Below, one piece after another: positions 9,041-17,336 of a DNA stretch of 64,000 nucleotides. The DNA is taken from contig NZ_CP141590.1 of NCBI RefSeq assembly GCF_035581365.1, positions 124,001 through 188,000 of the forward strand, given 5' to 3'. This DNA comes from Tsuneonella sp. CC-YZS046. GTDB lineage: Bacteria > Pseudomonadota > Alphaproteobacteria > Sphingomonadales > Sphingomonadaceae. Position 1 is the stretch's first letter, and each line of letters begins with the position of its first letter. A program made the translations under genes and the position numbers. The notes beneath the pieces were generated by a model. That model searched no databases and was not told the DNA's origin. It was given only the letters and a program-made list of their open reading frames with translations.

Positions 9041-9297
9041 AAAAGCCCGATATACATCTGGCCGAGAGCATCTCTTGTCGGCCGAAAGCGCATAGCTTCA
9101 ACTTTGCGGGGATCGTTCATTCGTCACACGGATGAGCGGTCCCCCGTTCGTTTTGAAAAGCCGCAAGTGCCGCCCGGTTTCGGGCCTGCCTCCGCCCCGC
9201 TAGCCTCCCGATTGCCGGCATGGCGCGCAGCCTTCCAGATCCAGCCCCATGCGATCTCGCATCGTATCAAAAGTGCGATTGCGCGCGCCCTGCAATT

Positions 9298-9317
9298 TTT
9301 CTACAGTATCGTGGAAA
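9298..9317. promoter_or_regulatory. class A operator before BVMO gene
   Basis: The sequence is TTTCTACA-GTAT-CGTGGAAA, with 6 of 8 arm positions paired and the GTATCGTGGAA core shared with 11068 and the minus strand at 2842. TATCGT inside it could be a -10 element. It ends only 17 bp before the BVMO start codon, a position where binding would block transcription or early elongation. Confidence 0.65.
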
Positions 9318-9334
9318 AAATGGAGGATGTCTGA

Positions 9335-10990
9335 ATGCCGGCAACAGCCGAACTCGAAAATGGCCCGCAGGCGACAGTTGAGGAAATCGACGCTCTGATC
9401 GTCGGGGCCGGATTTGCCGGGCTTTACCAGCTCATTCATCTTCGCGAGAAAGGCTTCAACGCCAAGGTCTATGACATGGCCGAGCAGATCGGCGGGATCT
9501 GGTACTGGAACTGCTATCCCGGCGCGCGGGTCGATACGGAGGCGCCGATCTATCAGTATTCGCGCGAGGATCTGTGGCGCGACTGGAATTATACGGAACG
9601 CTTCCCGGCCTGGACCGAAATCCGCGCCTACTTCCGCTATGTCGACGAGAAACTCGGGCTGGATAAGGATGTCCGCCTCAACACTCGCATCGAAAAGGCG
9701 CGGTGGGATGAGCAATCGCAGCGTTGGCTGGTTGCCACCGACAAGGGCGACATGGTCAGCGCACGCTATCTGATCGTCTGCACGGGCTTCGCTTCAAAGC
9801 CCAATTATCCGCAGATCGAGGGAATCGAAAAATTCAGGGGCGAAACCGCGCATCCCGGCCGCTGGCCGCAGGCGGGCGTGGACTTCACCGGCAAGAATGT
9901 CGGCATCATCGGCACCGGGTCCAGCGCGGTCCAGCTGACCGAACAGGCGAGCCTCAAGGCCGGGAAACTCACGCTGTTCCAGCGCACGCCAGCCATTGCC
10001 CTCCCGCTTCAGCAACGGCCCTTTTCGGTTGAAGAGCAGGACGAGTTGAAGAAAACCTACAAGGCGCTGTTCGAATCCCGCCGGCACACCTTTGCGGGGT
10101 TCGACTATCAGTTCGAGGATGTTTCGTGGTTCGATCTGACGCCGGAAGAAAGGCTCGAGCACTATCGGCGCAAGTGGCAGATGGGTGCCTTCTACGCCTG
10201 GCTCGGCACCTTCCGCGATCTGCTGGCGGATGAGCGCGTCAGCAATGACGCCTATGATTACTGGCGCCAGCGTGTCCATGCCCGGGTGAAGAACCCTCAG
10301 ACCGCTGAAACGCTTGCTCCGGAAAAACCGCCCTATCTCTTCGGCACCAAGCGAATGCCGCTGGAGCAGTGGTTCTACGATGCGTTCAATCAGGATAATG
10401 TCGAACTCGTCGATCTGAAGAAGAACTCGATCCTGCGCGCCCGCGAAGATGGCTTGGAAACGGCGGCCGGATTCATTCCGCTTGACATGATTATCTTCGG
10501 GACCGGGTTCGATGCGGTCCATGGCGGGCCAGCCTCGATCGACATAGTCGGCGCCAATGGGCAGAGCCTCGCCGAATATTGGAGCGATGGATTCCGCACG
10601 GCGCTTGGTGTCGCCAGCGCCAATTTCCCGAACCTCTTCTTCATCTACGGCCCGCAGTCGCCCGCCGCCTGGACGAACGGCCCTTCCACCGCCGAATATC
10701 AGGGCGAATGGCTGGTCGCCTGCATCGAATATATGCGAGACAAGGGCTTCACGCGCATCGAGGCGAGGCCCGAAGCCGAGGAGTTCTGGAAGAAGGAGAT
10801 CGTGGAGTCCGCGAATGCCACGCTCCTGCCGAAGACGGCGAGCTGGTGGTTTGGGAACAATCTGCCCGGACGGGAAATGGAGCCGTTGTATTATGCCGGC
10901 GGATTGCCCCGCTTTCTCGAGTTGAGCTGGGCCAGCGCGAAAAACGGATATCGGGACTTCACGCTTTCGCGAGAGAAGGCACCGGCATGA
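9335..10990 (+). CDS. Baeyer-Villiger monooxygenase (cyclohexanone monooxygenase-like)
   Basis: An FAD/NADPH monooxygenase of 551 residues expected to convert a cyclic or aliphatic ketone to a lactone or ester. GAGFAG near residue 29 binds FAD, GTGSSAVQ in the middle binds NADPH, and the fingerprint FRGETAHPGRW matches FxGxxxHxxxW exactly, unlike the copy at 989. The segment YWNCYPGARVDTEAPIYQ is typical of type I BVMOs of the CHMO group. The ATG at 9335 follows GGAGGA. The class A operator just upstream ties its expression to the TonB receptor and the amidohydrolase. A promiscuous ketone range is common in this family. Confidence 0.92.
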   Translation: MPATAELENGPQATVEEIDALIVGAGFAGLYQLIHLREKGFNAKVYDMAEQIGGIWYWNCYPGARVDTEAPIYQYSREDLWRDWNYTERFPAWTEIRAYFRYVDEKLGLDKDVRLNTRIEKARWDEQSQRWLVATDKGDMVSARYLIVCTGFASKPNYPQIEGIEKFRGETAHPGRWPQAGVDFTGKNVGIIGTGSSAVQLTEQASLKAGKLTLFQRTPAIALPLQQRPFSVEEQDELKKTYKALFESRRHTFAGFDYQFEDVSWFDLTPEERLEHYRRKWQMGAFYAWLGTFRDLLADERVSNDAYDYWRQRVHARVKNPQTAETLAPEKPPYLFGTKRMPLEQWFYDAFNQDNVELVDLKKNSILRAREDGLETAAGFIPLDMIIFGTGFDAVHGGPASIDIVGANGQSLAEYWSDGFRTALGVASANFPNLFFIYGPQSPAAWTNGPSTAEYQGEWLVACIEYMRDKGFTRIEARPEAEEFWKKEIVESANATLLPKTASWWFGNNLPGREMEPLYYAGGLPRFLELSWASAKNGYRDFTLSREKAPA

Positions 10991-11059
10991 CTCTCGCGAA
11001 AGCCGCTCATTCTTCGAGCGGCATCAGAGCCGCTGCGCATTCCATTTTGAGGATGATAA

Positions 11060-11079
11060 AATCCACGGTATCGTGGAAT
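11060..11079. promoter_or_regulatory. class A operator before amidohydrolase gene
   Basis: The sequence is AATCCACG-GTAT-CGTGGAAT, with 7 of 8 arm positions paired. TTGAGG (11047-11052) and TATCGT (11069-11074) form a possible promoter with a 16-bp spacer, so the operator would cover the -10 element. The start codon lies 133 bp further on. Confidence 0.7.
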
Positions 11080-11212
11080 AAGCGATTTGGAGTCGTCGTT
11101 AACGTGACGGGTCGATGATGGTCGCACCGGCCAGAGGCCGATTGGCGGGCTGCGAAGGATAATGGCCGGAGCAAACCGGCGGCACGACAGATAGATAGAA
11201 TAGGAGAGCGAG

Positions 11213-12328
11213 ATGATTGGCGACTTCTTTGTACTCGATGCGGTGACGCACGCTTACAATCAGGTGAGGGAAAATTACGCGGAGCCTATCTTCGCGGATG
11301 CGATGGTGGAAATGGCCTACCATCTCGGGGCTGATGCGCCGGACCCGCGCTATGCCATGAATCGCGAACAATATATCGTCGACTGGCAGGTCGACGGGCT
11401 GGCCAATCTGCTCTTTGCCGAAAGCGACACCGATGTCGCGGTCATGCATCCCCTGCTGTTCGCTTCCTTCAAGGATGGCTATTCGTCGATCGAAAAAGCT
11501 GCGGAAGCCCTGGAAAAATATCCGTCGCGCTTCATCGGCGCATATGCCTTTGCGGACCCGCTCAAGGGGCCGGACGCGGTGGCGATGCTCAAGGAGCAGG
11601 CGAGCCTCTGGAAGCCGCTGGGCATGAAGGTCTATCCCACCAGCTGGACCGGCGAGAAGTTCATCAGCTTCCGGATGGACGATCCGAAGATCGCCTATCC
11701 GCTTTACGAGGAAGCCCAGAAGCTCGGGATAGACACGGTTGCCGTCCACAAGGCGGTTCCGATCGGCCCCTTCTCGGTCGGCGATGCCTTCAATCCGACC
11801 GATATCGAAGCCGCCGCCACCGATTTTCCCGATCTCAATTTCGAGATCGTGCATGGCGGGCTGGCCTTCCTTGAGGAAACCGCGTGGCTGCTCGCGCGCT
11901 TCGGCAATATCGCGGTCAATATGGAAATCCAGAATATCCTGATCGAACGCCGTCCGATGGCTTTCGCCGAAGTGCTGCTGGGGCTTTGCAAGGTTGGCGG
12001 CTCGGATATGCTTGGGCGCATGTTCTGGGGTTCCGGCGGCACATTGTGCCATCCGCAACCCGCGCTCGAGGCGTTCCGCGATTTCCAGTTTCCCGAAGAG
12101 ATGCTGGACAAGGCCGGGCTGTTCAAGCCGATCCGCCAGATCACGAATGAGGATAAGAGGAATATCCTGGCCGGCACGTATGCCCGGCTGCACCGGCTCG
12201 ATCTCGACAGGATAAAGCAGGGCATCAAGGGCGATCAATTTGCCCGCCAGCCCGGCGAACCGCCGAAGCCGCCGCTATCGACCATAGAGCACGGCAAGGC
12301 GAAGGTCGGCGAGGCGGTTCATGCTTGA
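11213..12328 (+). CDS. amidohydrolase-2 family protein
   Basis: A 371-residue TIM-barrel metal-dependent hydrolase or decarboxylase. The N-terminal metal motif is relaxed (DAVTHAY), while later histidines are seen in VHKAVPIG and IVHGGLAF on the expected strands. The final strand motif is WGSGGT, without the usual SD. Enzymes of this family in aromatic and alicyclic pathways hydrolyse C-C bonds or lactones or decarboxylate ring acids, so ring opening downstream of the BVMO is possible. ATG at 11213 follows GGAGAG. Its end overlaps the MIP18-like gene by eight bases, so they are translated together. Confidence 0.8.
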   Translation: MIGDFFVLDAVTHAYNQVRENYAEPIFADAMVEMAYHLGADAPDPRYAMNREQYIVDWQVDGLANLLFAESDTDVAVMHPLLFASFKDGYSSIEKAAEALEKYPSRFIGAYAFADPLKGPDAVAMLKEQASLWKPLGMKVYPTSWTGEKFISFRMDDPKIAYPLYEEAQKLGIDTVAVHKAVPIGPFSVGDAFNPTDIEAAATDFPDLNFEIVHGGLAFLEETAWLLARFGNIAVNMEIQNILIERRPMAFAEVLLGLCKVGGSDMLGRMFWGSGGTLCHPQPALEAFRDFQFPEEMLDKAGLFKPIRQITNEDKRNILAGTYARLHRLDLDRIKQGIKGDQFARQPGEPPKPPLSTIEHGKAKVGEAVHA

Positions 12329-12686
12329 TGCGCAGGCTGGCCTGCGAGAGCGTATCCTCGCGGAACTCGACCAGATCAAGGACCCGTGCAGCGTTGCTTC
12401 AGGCGCGCCGCTCGGGCTGGTGGAGATGGGGCTGATCAAGCAGCTGGACATTTCGGAGGCAGGGGAGGTGCATATCCAGCTCTGCCTGACCGCGCCGTTC
12501 TGCCACATGATCGCTTTCTTCAAGAAGGAAAGCTCGGAGAGGATTGGGCGGCTTCAGGGCGTGACATCCGTCTCGCTGGTCCCGGACAACGGTCTGGACT
12601 GGTCGCCCGGACGGATGAGCCTCGCCGTGCAGGCAAGGCGTGAGAAGCTGCTGGTGGCCGCTCATGCCGAGTTGGAAACCCGTTAG
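12321..12686 (+). CDS. MIP18/DUF59 family metal-sulfur cluster assembly factor
   Basis: A small protein of 121 residues with the MIP18-family features: a DPC motif near residue 22, GLVEMGLI, and LCLTAPFCHM with conserved cysteine. Relatives (PaaD, SufT, MIP18) help insert iron-sulfur clusters or mature metal enzymes. Here it overlaps the amidohydrolase gene, which is not known to need a cluster, so it may serve the Rieske protein, the ferredoxin or the neighbouring metal enzyme. Both conserved cysteines are present. Function within the pathway is inferred only from position. Confidence 0.78.
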   Translation: MLDAQAGLRERILAELDQIKDPCSVASGAPLGLVEMGLIKQLDISEAGEVHIQLCLTAPFCHMIAFFKKESSERIGRLQGVTSVSLVPDNGLDWSPGRMSLAVQARREKLLVAAHAELETR

Positions 12687-12748
12687 CCGCTATGATTGCG
12701 GGAATCCGCACCCAGTGGCTGGCGGCTTTGCCATAGTCTGAGGCTTTG

Positions 12749-12774
12749 CTGCTGCTTCCCCCGCTGCGCAGCAG
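12749..12774. terminator. hairpin between convergent genes
   Basis: CTGCTGC and GCAGCAG (7 bp) pair around a 12-base pyrimidine-rich loop in the gap between the MIP18-like gene and the convergent SDR. There is no T-run, so termination is a guess from position. Confidence 0.4.
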
Positions 12775-12785
12775 ACACTCTCCAC

Positions 12786-13532
12786 TCAGATGGCGGTCAT
12801 GCCGCCGTCGATCACATGCTCCATGCCGGTGATGAACGAGGATTCGTCAGAGGCCAGGAACAGCGCCAGGTTCGAAACCTCGATGGGGTCGGCCATCCGG
12901 TTGAGGGGAATCATGCCGAGCGCATCGCCGCCGCCCTCGTCGGTCGCCTCGACCATCATCGGTGTCTTGATAAAGCCCGGGTGGATCGAATTGCAGCGGA
13001 TATTCTTGTCCCCGAACTCCACCGCGACCCGCTTGGTCATTCCCCGCACGGCGAACTTGCTCGCCACATAGGCGATGTTCGGCAGGCCGTAGCAGGCGAC
13101 CATGCCGGCGATGGAGGAGATATTGACGATCGAGCCGCCGCCGGCCCTGATCATCGAAGGCAACACCGCCTGGATGCCGAGGAAGACGCCGGTCTGGTTG
13201 ATGTTGCAGACGAAGTGATAATCTTCCTCCGCGAATTCGAGCGTGCTGCTCACCTTGCCGATGACCCCCGCATTCGCGACCAGCACATTGACCGTGCCGA
13301 AGCGGGCCTCGCCTTCCTGGACGACGCGATTCCAGTCGGCTTTCCGCGTGACGTCCTGTTTGATGAACAGGGCGTTCTCGCCCAGGCTGTCCGCCAGCGC
13401 CTGCCCGCCCTTCTCGTTGAGGTCGGTCAGGATGACCTTCGCCCCTTCCGCGACGAACAGCTTTGCATGGGTTTCTCCCATGCCCTGAGCGGCGCCGGTG
13501 ATGATTGCTACCTTGTTTTTGAGCCTGTTCAT
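12786..13532 (-). CDS. short-chain dehydrogenase/reductase
   Basis: A classical SDR of 248 residues. TGAAQGMG lies near the N-terminus (MNRLKNKVAIITGAAQGMG), ANAG replaces NNAG, the catalytic Ser is in NISSIAG, and YVASK gives the Tyr-Lys pair. The C-terminus ends HVIDGGMTAI as in alcohol dehydrogenases of the family. The start at 13532 gives the right length; the longer open frame to 13625 runs into the regulator gene. It is divergent from the TetR gene at 13613 and could be its target. Likely oxidises a secondary alcohol. Confidence 0.87.
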   Translation of the reverse strand: MNRLKNKVAIITGAAQGMGETHAKLFVAEGAKVILTDLNEKGGQALADSLGENALFIKQDVTRKADWNRVVQEGEARFGTVNVLVANAGVIGKVSSTLEFAEEDYHFVCNINQTGVFLGIQAVLPSMIRAGGGSIVNISSIAGMVACYGLPNIAYVASKFAVRGMTKRVAVEFGDKNIRCNSIHPGFIKTPMMVEATDEGGGDALGMIPLNRMADPIEVSNLALFLASDESSFITGMEHVIDGGMTAI

Positions 13533-13612
13533 GTCATTTATCGCCTTTGTCGAAAGTTGATCGGCTAATTTCGGGGGAGAGAGGCGGCCTCCCGGCCGCC
13601 GCGATCGAGCGC

Positions 13613-14263
13613 ATGGTGAAAGCATCCAATATTTCGAAACGTCGGGAATCCGCCCTCAAGGAAGGGAGCGCGGATTATCTCGCGAAGCGCGATGAGCTGG
13701 TCCGAATCGCGGCGCAGCAGTTCAAGCAGAGCGGCTATCGCGCCACGACCCTGGCCGAGATAGGCCACAAGGCCGGTTTGGACCGGGCCACGGTCTATTA
13801 CTATTTCGGGAGCAAGGAAGAATTGTTCCGGGAGATTCTGCGCACCGGAGTCGACCAGAATATTCGTGAATGCGTGAAGATCTCCCAGAACGACAAGCTG
13901 GATTCGCTGGAGAAGCTGCAGGCGATAATCCAGCAGCTGATGAAGGCATATGACGAGCATTACCCGCACATGTATGTGTATATTCAGGAGGAAATGGATC
14001 GGATCGCGAGCGAGAAGAGCGTCTGGGCGCAGGAACTCGCCGGACAGACCCGCAAGTTCGAGAAGATCGTGATGGGATTGATTTCCGAAACCATCGCGGC
14101 GGGAAAGATGCGTGACGATATCCCCGTCTCGATCGCGGCCAACGCCATCTTCGGAATGCTCAACTGGACGCATCGCTGGTATCAGCCGGGCGGGGCGCAT
14201 GGCGCGGACGAGGTGTCGAGATCGTTTGCAAGGATATTTCTCGACGGGATGAGGCCGCGCTGA
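13613..14263 (+). CDS. TetR family regulator, 216-residue type (copy 2)
   Basis: A TetR regulator with the helix-turn-helix part GLDRATVYYYFGSKEELFRE and a C-terminal domain containing HYPHMYVYIQEE and MLNWTHRWYQP, the same two segments seen in copies 1 and 3. ATG at 13613 gives 216 residues, exactly the length of the other two; a TTG at 13547 would add 22 residues but has no ribosome site. Genes on both sides (SDR on the minus strand, ligase convergent) are candidate targets. A single AGTTGAT half-site is seen at 13555, within the gap before this start. Confidence 0.88.
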   Translation: MVKASNISKRRESALKEGSADYLAKRDELVRIAAQQFKQSGYRATTLAEIGHKAGLDRATVYYYFGSKEELFREILRTGVDQNIRECVKISQNDKLDSLEKLQAIIQQLMKAYDEHYPHMYVYIQEEMDRIASEKSVWAQELAGQTRKFEKIVMGLISETIAAGKMRDDIPVSIAANAIFGMLNWTHRWYQPGGAHGADEVSRSFARIFLDGMRPR

Positions 14264-14275
14264 TCCACGGGCCGC

Positions 14276-15910
14276 TCAGACGAACTCGCCGAGGCGCTTG
14301 CGCAGGGCGACCTTGTTGACCTTGGTGGCCGACATCGGCCACTCCTCGGCAGTCACGAAATAGATCGCGCGCGGCACCTTGTAGCTGGCGATCTTGCCAC
14401 GACAGTGGCCGATAAGCTCCTCTTCATTCGCGCTGACGCCTGGGTGCAGTTCGACAAAGGCTACGGGCACTTCGTCCATCCGTTCATCGGGCCTGCCGAT
14501 CACCTCGGCGATCTTTACGGCCGGATGGCTGCACAGAAACGCTTCGACTTCGATTGCGGCGACGTTCTCTCCGCCGACTTTCAGCATGTCCTTGGCCCGG
14601 CCGTTGAAAATCAGGCTGCCGTCCGCGCTTCGCGAATACAGGTCGCCCGTATGCAGCCAGCCGTCCTCGTCTATGGCTTCCGCGGTCTTTGCCGGATCGC
14701 GGTAATATCCCTTGGTGACGCAATAACCGCGCACCAGTATCTCGCCCACGGTTCCATCCGGCGCATCCTCGCCTGTTTCCATGTCGATGATGCGCACCTC
14801 GACGCCGGGCACGGCCTTGCCGTGCGATGTCGCGCGCTGCTCGCGGGTTTCATCGGGATCGCTGATCGCAAAGATGCCTGCGGTTTCGGTCATGCCGCAG
14901 CCTTGCAGCACTTCGGCCTGGGGCAGCCGGTCCTGTATTTCCCGCACAAGCAATTCCGGGCCGATGAACAGCATGGTTCTGACCCTGGCGGTGGCTGCAT
15001 CGAAGCCGGGATGCGCCATCAGCGGTTGCAGGATCGCCGGGAACCACGGCCAGAACGCGGTGACGCCCTGCTCCGTCATCAGGGCAATCGCGCGGTCGGG
15101 ATCGAAGAAGCTGTCGGTCAGATATGTCCCGGCAGTGCCGATCGAACCGAGGAAAGGCGCCAGAGAGCCGATGTGAAACAGGGGGCCGCCGCCCCAGGTC
15201 ACGTCATGGTCGGATGAACGGAACCGGCTGTCCGCCCTTTCGACCGGGCCGCGCGTCATGGCTTCGTGAGTCAGCATGCAGCCCTTGGGATTGGCTGTCG
15301 TGCCGGAGGTGTAGAGGATCGCGGCAAGGTCATCGAGCCGGGTGCGGCGGCGCAGTTGATCGATCAGATCGGCGTCGATGCCTGCGCCAGCATCCATGAA
15401 TTCCGCCCGATCGACGAACCCGTTTGCCGCGTCGCCCGAAAGCAGGACGACATGGCGCAGATGCGGCGCTTCCGGAATTGCCAGCGGCCCCGGGTTGGCG
15501 GTCGCCAGTGAGGGCAGGGCATTGCCGAGGACTTCGCGGAAATCGAGATAGCGTGTGTCGGCAGCAGCGCTGAACAGCAGAGAAATCTGCGCATTGTCGA
15601 TGATATAGGCCAGTTCATGGGCCTTGTGCCGGGCATGCAGCGGCACCACCACGCAATTGGCGAGCAGCGCGCCAAACAGGCCGGTCACGAATTCGCGGCC
15701 ATTGTTGCAGAACAGGCCGATATGCGAGCGCGGCTGGATGCCCAGCCCGACAATGCCGCGGGCCACCGCAGCCGCTTCTTCCAGAAGCTCGCGATAGGTG
15801 ATGGCGAACTCCGGCATGACCAGAGCCTTTCGGTTGGGATGATTCGCTGCGCTTCGGATGAGGAGATCGCCGATCGTGCAAACCTCACTCCAGCGTTCAA
15901 ACGCAGTCAT
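14276..15910 (-). CDS. AMP-forming acyl-CoA synthetase
   Basis: A 544-residue acid-CoA ligase. YTSGTTANPKG, GCGMTETAG and GWLHTGDLYSRSADG are present, and the C-terminal motif MSATKVNKVALR retains the catalytic lysine. The protein is close to FadD-type and cyclohexanecarboxylate or benzoate ligases in general layout, but the acid it uses cannot be told. Its gene is divergent from the LLM operon at 16089, and the shared gap carries two class B operators, so both are probably induced together. Confidence 0.88.
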   Translation of the reverse strand: MTAFERWSEVCTIGDLLIRSAANHPNRKALVMPEFAITYRELLEEAAAVARGIVGLGIQPRSHIGLFCNNGREFVTGLFGALLANCVVVPLHARHKAHELAYIIDNAQISLLFSAAADTRYLDFREVLGNALPSLATANPGPLAIPEAPHLRHVVLLSGDAANGFVDRAEFMDAGAGIDADLIDQLRRRTRLDDLAAILYTSGTTANPKGCMLTHEAMTRGPVERADSRFRSSDHDVTWGGGPLFHIGSLAPFLGSIGTAGTYLTDSFFDPDRAIALMTEQGVTAFWPWFPAILQPLMAHPGFDAATARVRTMLFIGPELLVREIQDRLPQAEVLQGCGMTETAGIFAISDPDETREQRATSHGKAVPGVEVRIIDMETGEDAPDGTVGEILVRGYCVTKGYYRDPAKTAEAIDEDGWLHTGDLYSRSADGSLIFNGRAKDMLKVGGENVAAIEVEAFLCSHPAVKIAEVIGRPDERMDEVPVAFVELHPGVSANEEELIGHCRGKIASYKVPRAIYFVTAEEWPMSATKVNKVALRKRLGEFV

Positions 15911-15978
15911 TCCTTCTCTCCGATTCCCGGCATCTTATTCCTTGCCTTGATCTGAAAATGCGCGGCCGGGCCATTTCT

Positions 15979-15998
15979 GTCAACGTTGAAGTTGATAA
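15979..15998. promoter_or_regulatory. class B operator over minus-strand -35 element
   Basis: The sequence is TGTCAACG-TTGA-AGTTGATA, with 6 of 8 arm positions paired. Read on the minus strand it contains TTGACA (15984 to 15979), which is followed after 17 bp by CATTTT, a possible promoter for the ligase that starts at 15910. Confidence 0.68.
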
Positions 15999-16042
15999 AG
16001 CGCATATGGGCAGAATGGTTGACAGGAACGATACGATGCGCA

Positions 16043-16062
16043 TATCAACGTATGCGTTGATA
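16043..16062. promoter_or_regulatory. class B operator, perfect 8-4-8, over plus-strand -10
   Basis: The arms TATCAACG and CGTTGATA are exact inverted repeats around TATG. TTGACA at 16019-16024 and TATCAA at 16043-16048 form a promoter-like pair (18-bp spacer) for the LLM operon, so the operator covers the -10 region. This is the best example of the class. Confidence 0.78.
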
Positions 16063-16088
16063 AAGGGACTCGGTGTGGAGAAGATGCT

Positions 16089-17243
16089 TTGAAATTCCAC
16101 CTCATGCAAACGGGTGTCGTCGGGCGGCGTCACGAAATCGAACAGGGAATGGCCGGTCAGCGAAAGGATCTCTACCAGCGCTTTCTGGAGGAGATTAAGG
16201 GATACGTCCGGCAGGCCGACGAGCTTGGCTTTGCCGGCTATTGCCAGCCCGAGCACCATCTGCAGATCGAGGGCTTCGAAGCGAACAATCATCCCGGGAT
16301 GTTCAGCCTGTTTGTGGGGCTCCATTCGCAGCGTCTCAAGGCTGGCATCATGGGGTATACCTTGCCCACGCATAATCCGGTCCGTGTCGCGGAGGAGATC
16401 GCCACGCTGGATCATATGCTGAAGGGCCGGCTCTATGTGGGTTTCACGCGCGGCTACCATGCGCGATGGGTGGATGCCTATGCCTCGGTCAAGGGCGTGG
16501 GCTGCACCCAGCCCGCCAACGCCAAGGCCAGGGACGCGCAGGACACGCTCAACCGGGAAGTGTTCGAGGAATCGATCCAGATCATCAAGAAGGCGTGGAC
16601 CAGCGATGTGTTCAGCCATCACGGCAAGCACTGGGACTTCCCGCCCAAGGATGGGTCCGCCGGGCATCCGGCCTATGCCAAGTTCGGGAAGGGGCAGGAT
16701 GCGGATGGCATCGTGCGGGAGATCGGCATCGCCCCGCACTGCTACCAGGACCCGCACCCGCGCATCTACGGCGGCTTTGCCGGCACGATGCGCACGGTCG
16801 ACATGTGGGCCAGGGAGAACGGCACGCCGATCGTGCTGGCCGACGATCTGGAGTTCTGCAAGGCTCTGCGCGACCGCTGGATGGATGGCGCGGTCAAGGC
16901 CGGCCACGATCCCGATCCCGGCGATGCCATGGCATGGGGCGGCTTCCTGATGCTGACCAACGACAAGGACAAGCAGCAGGCGCTGATGGATGAGCACAAG
17001 TGGTTCTGGGATGAATGGTTCATTCCCCATGGGCAGCGGATGCCGAACGTCCTGATCGGCTCGGCCGACGAAATTGCGGATCGCATCGGCGAAGCGCATG
17101 ACAAGCTCGGGTTCAACGAACTGTTCCTGATGTTCGGCCAGGGTCATCTCGAACCGCAGCAGAACCATGAGGAAATCGAGGAATTCATGGCGAAGATCGC
17201 GCCGCGCTTCGCCAGCAAGGACGAGCAGGGAATCTATGTCTGA
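16089..17243 (+). CDS. LLM class flavin-dependent oxidoreductase
   Basis: A 384-residue luciferase-like TIM-barrel flavoprotein, expected to use reduced FMN and oxygen to hydroxylate, epoxidise or cleave a substrate. The N-terminal strand MKFHLMQTG, the PEHHLQIEGF segment, and GRLYVGFTRGYHARW are family signatures. TTG at 16089 is used as start after GGAGAAG. No flavin reductase gene lies in the window, so reduced flavin must come from elsewhere. It is first in an operon with a second LLM protein, an alcohol dehydrogenase, a P450 and an SDR. Confidence 0.87.
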   Translation: MKFHLMQTGVVGRRHEIEQGMAGQRKDLYQRFLEEIKGYVRQADELGFAGYCQPEHHLQIEGFEANNHPGMFSLFVGLHSQRLKAGIMGYTLPTHNPVRVAEEIATLDHMLKGRLYVGFTRGYHARWVDAYASVKGVGCTQPANAKARDAQDTLNREVFEESIQIIKKAWTSDVFSHHGKHWDFPPKDGSAGHPAYAKFGKGQDADGIVREIGIAPHCYQDPHPRIYGGFAGTMRTVDMWARENGTPIVLADDLEFCKALRDRWMDGAVKAGHDPDPGDAMAWGGFLMLTNDKDKQQALMDEHKWFWDEWFIPHGQRMPNVLIGSADEIADRIGEAHDKLGFNELFLMFGQGHLEPQQNHEEIEEFMAKIAPRFASKDEQGIYV

Positions 17244-17336
17244 ACCCCTCGGCGCATGAGGGCAGGGCTGGAGCGGTTCGGAAAATAAGAAGCAGGTGCA
17301 CACCGCCACGCACCTGCGCAATCGGAGAGAAAGAGA

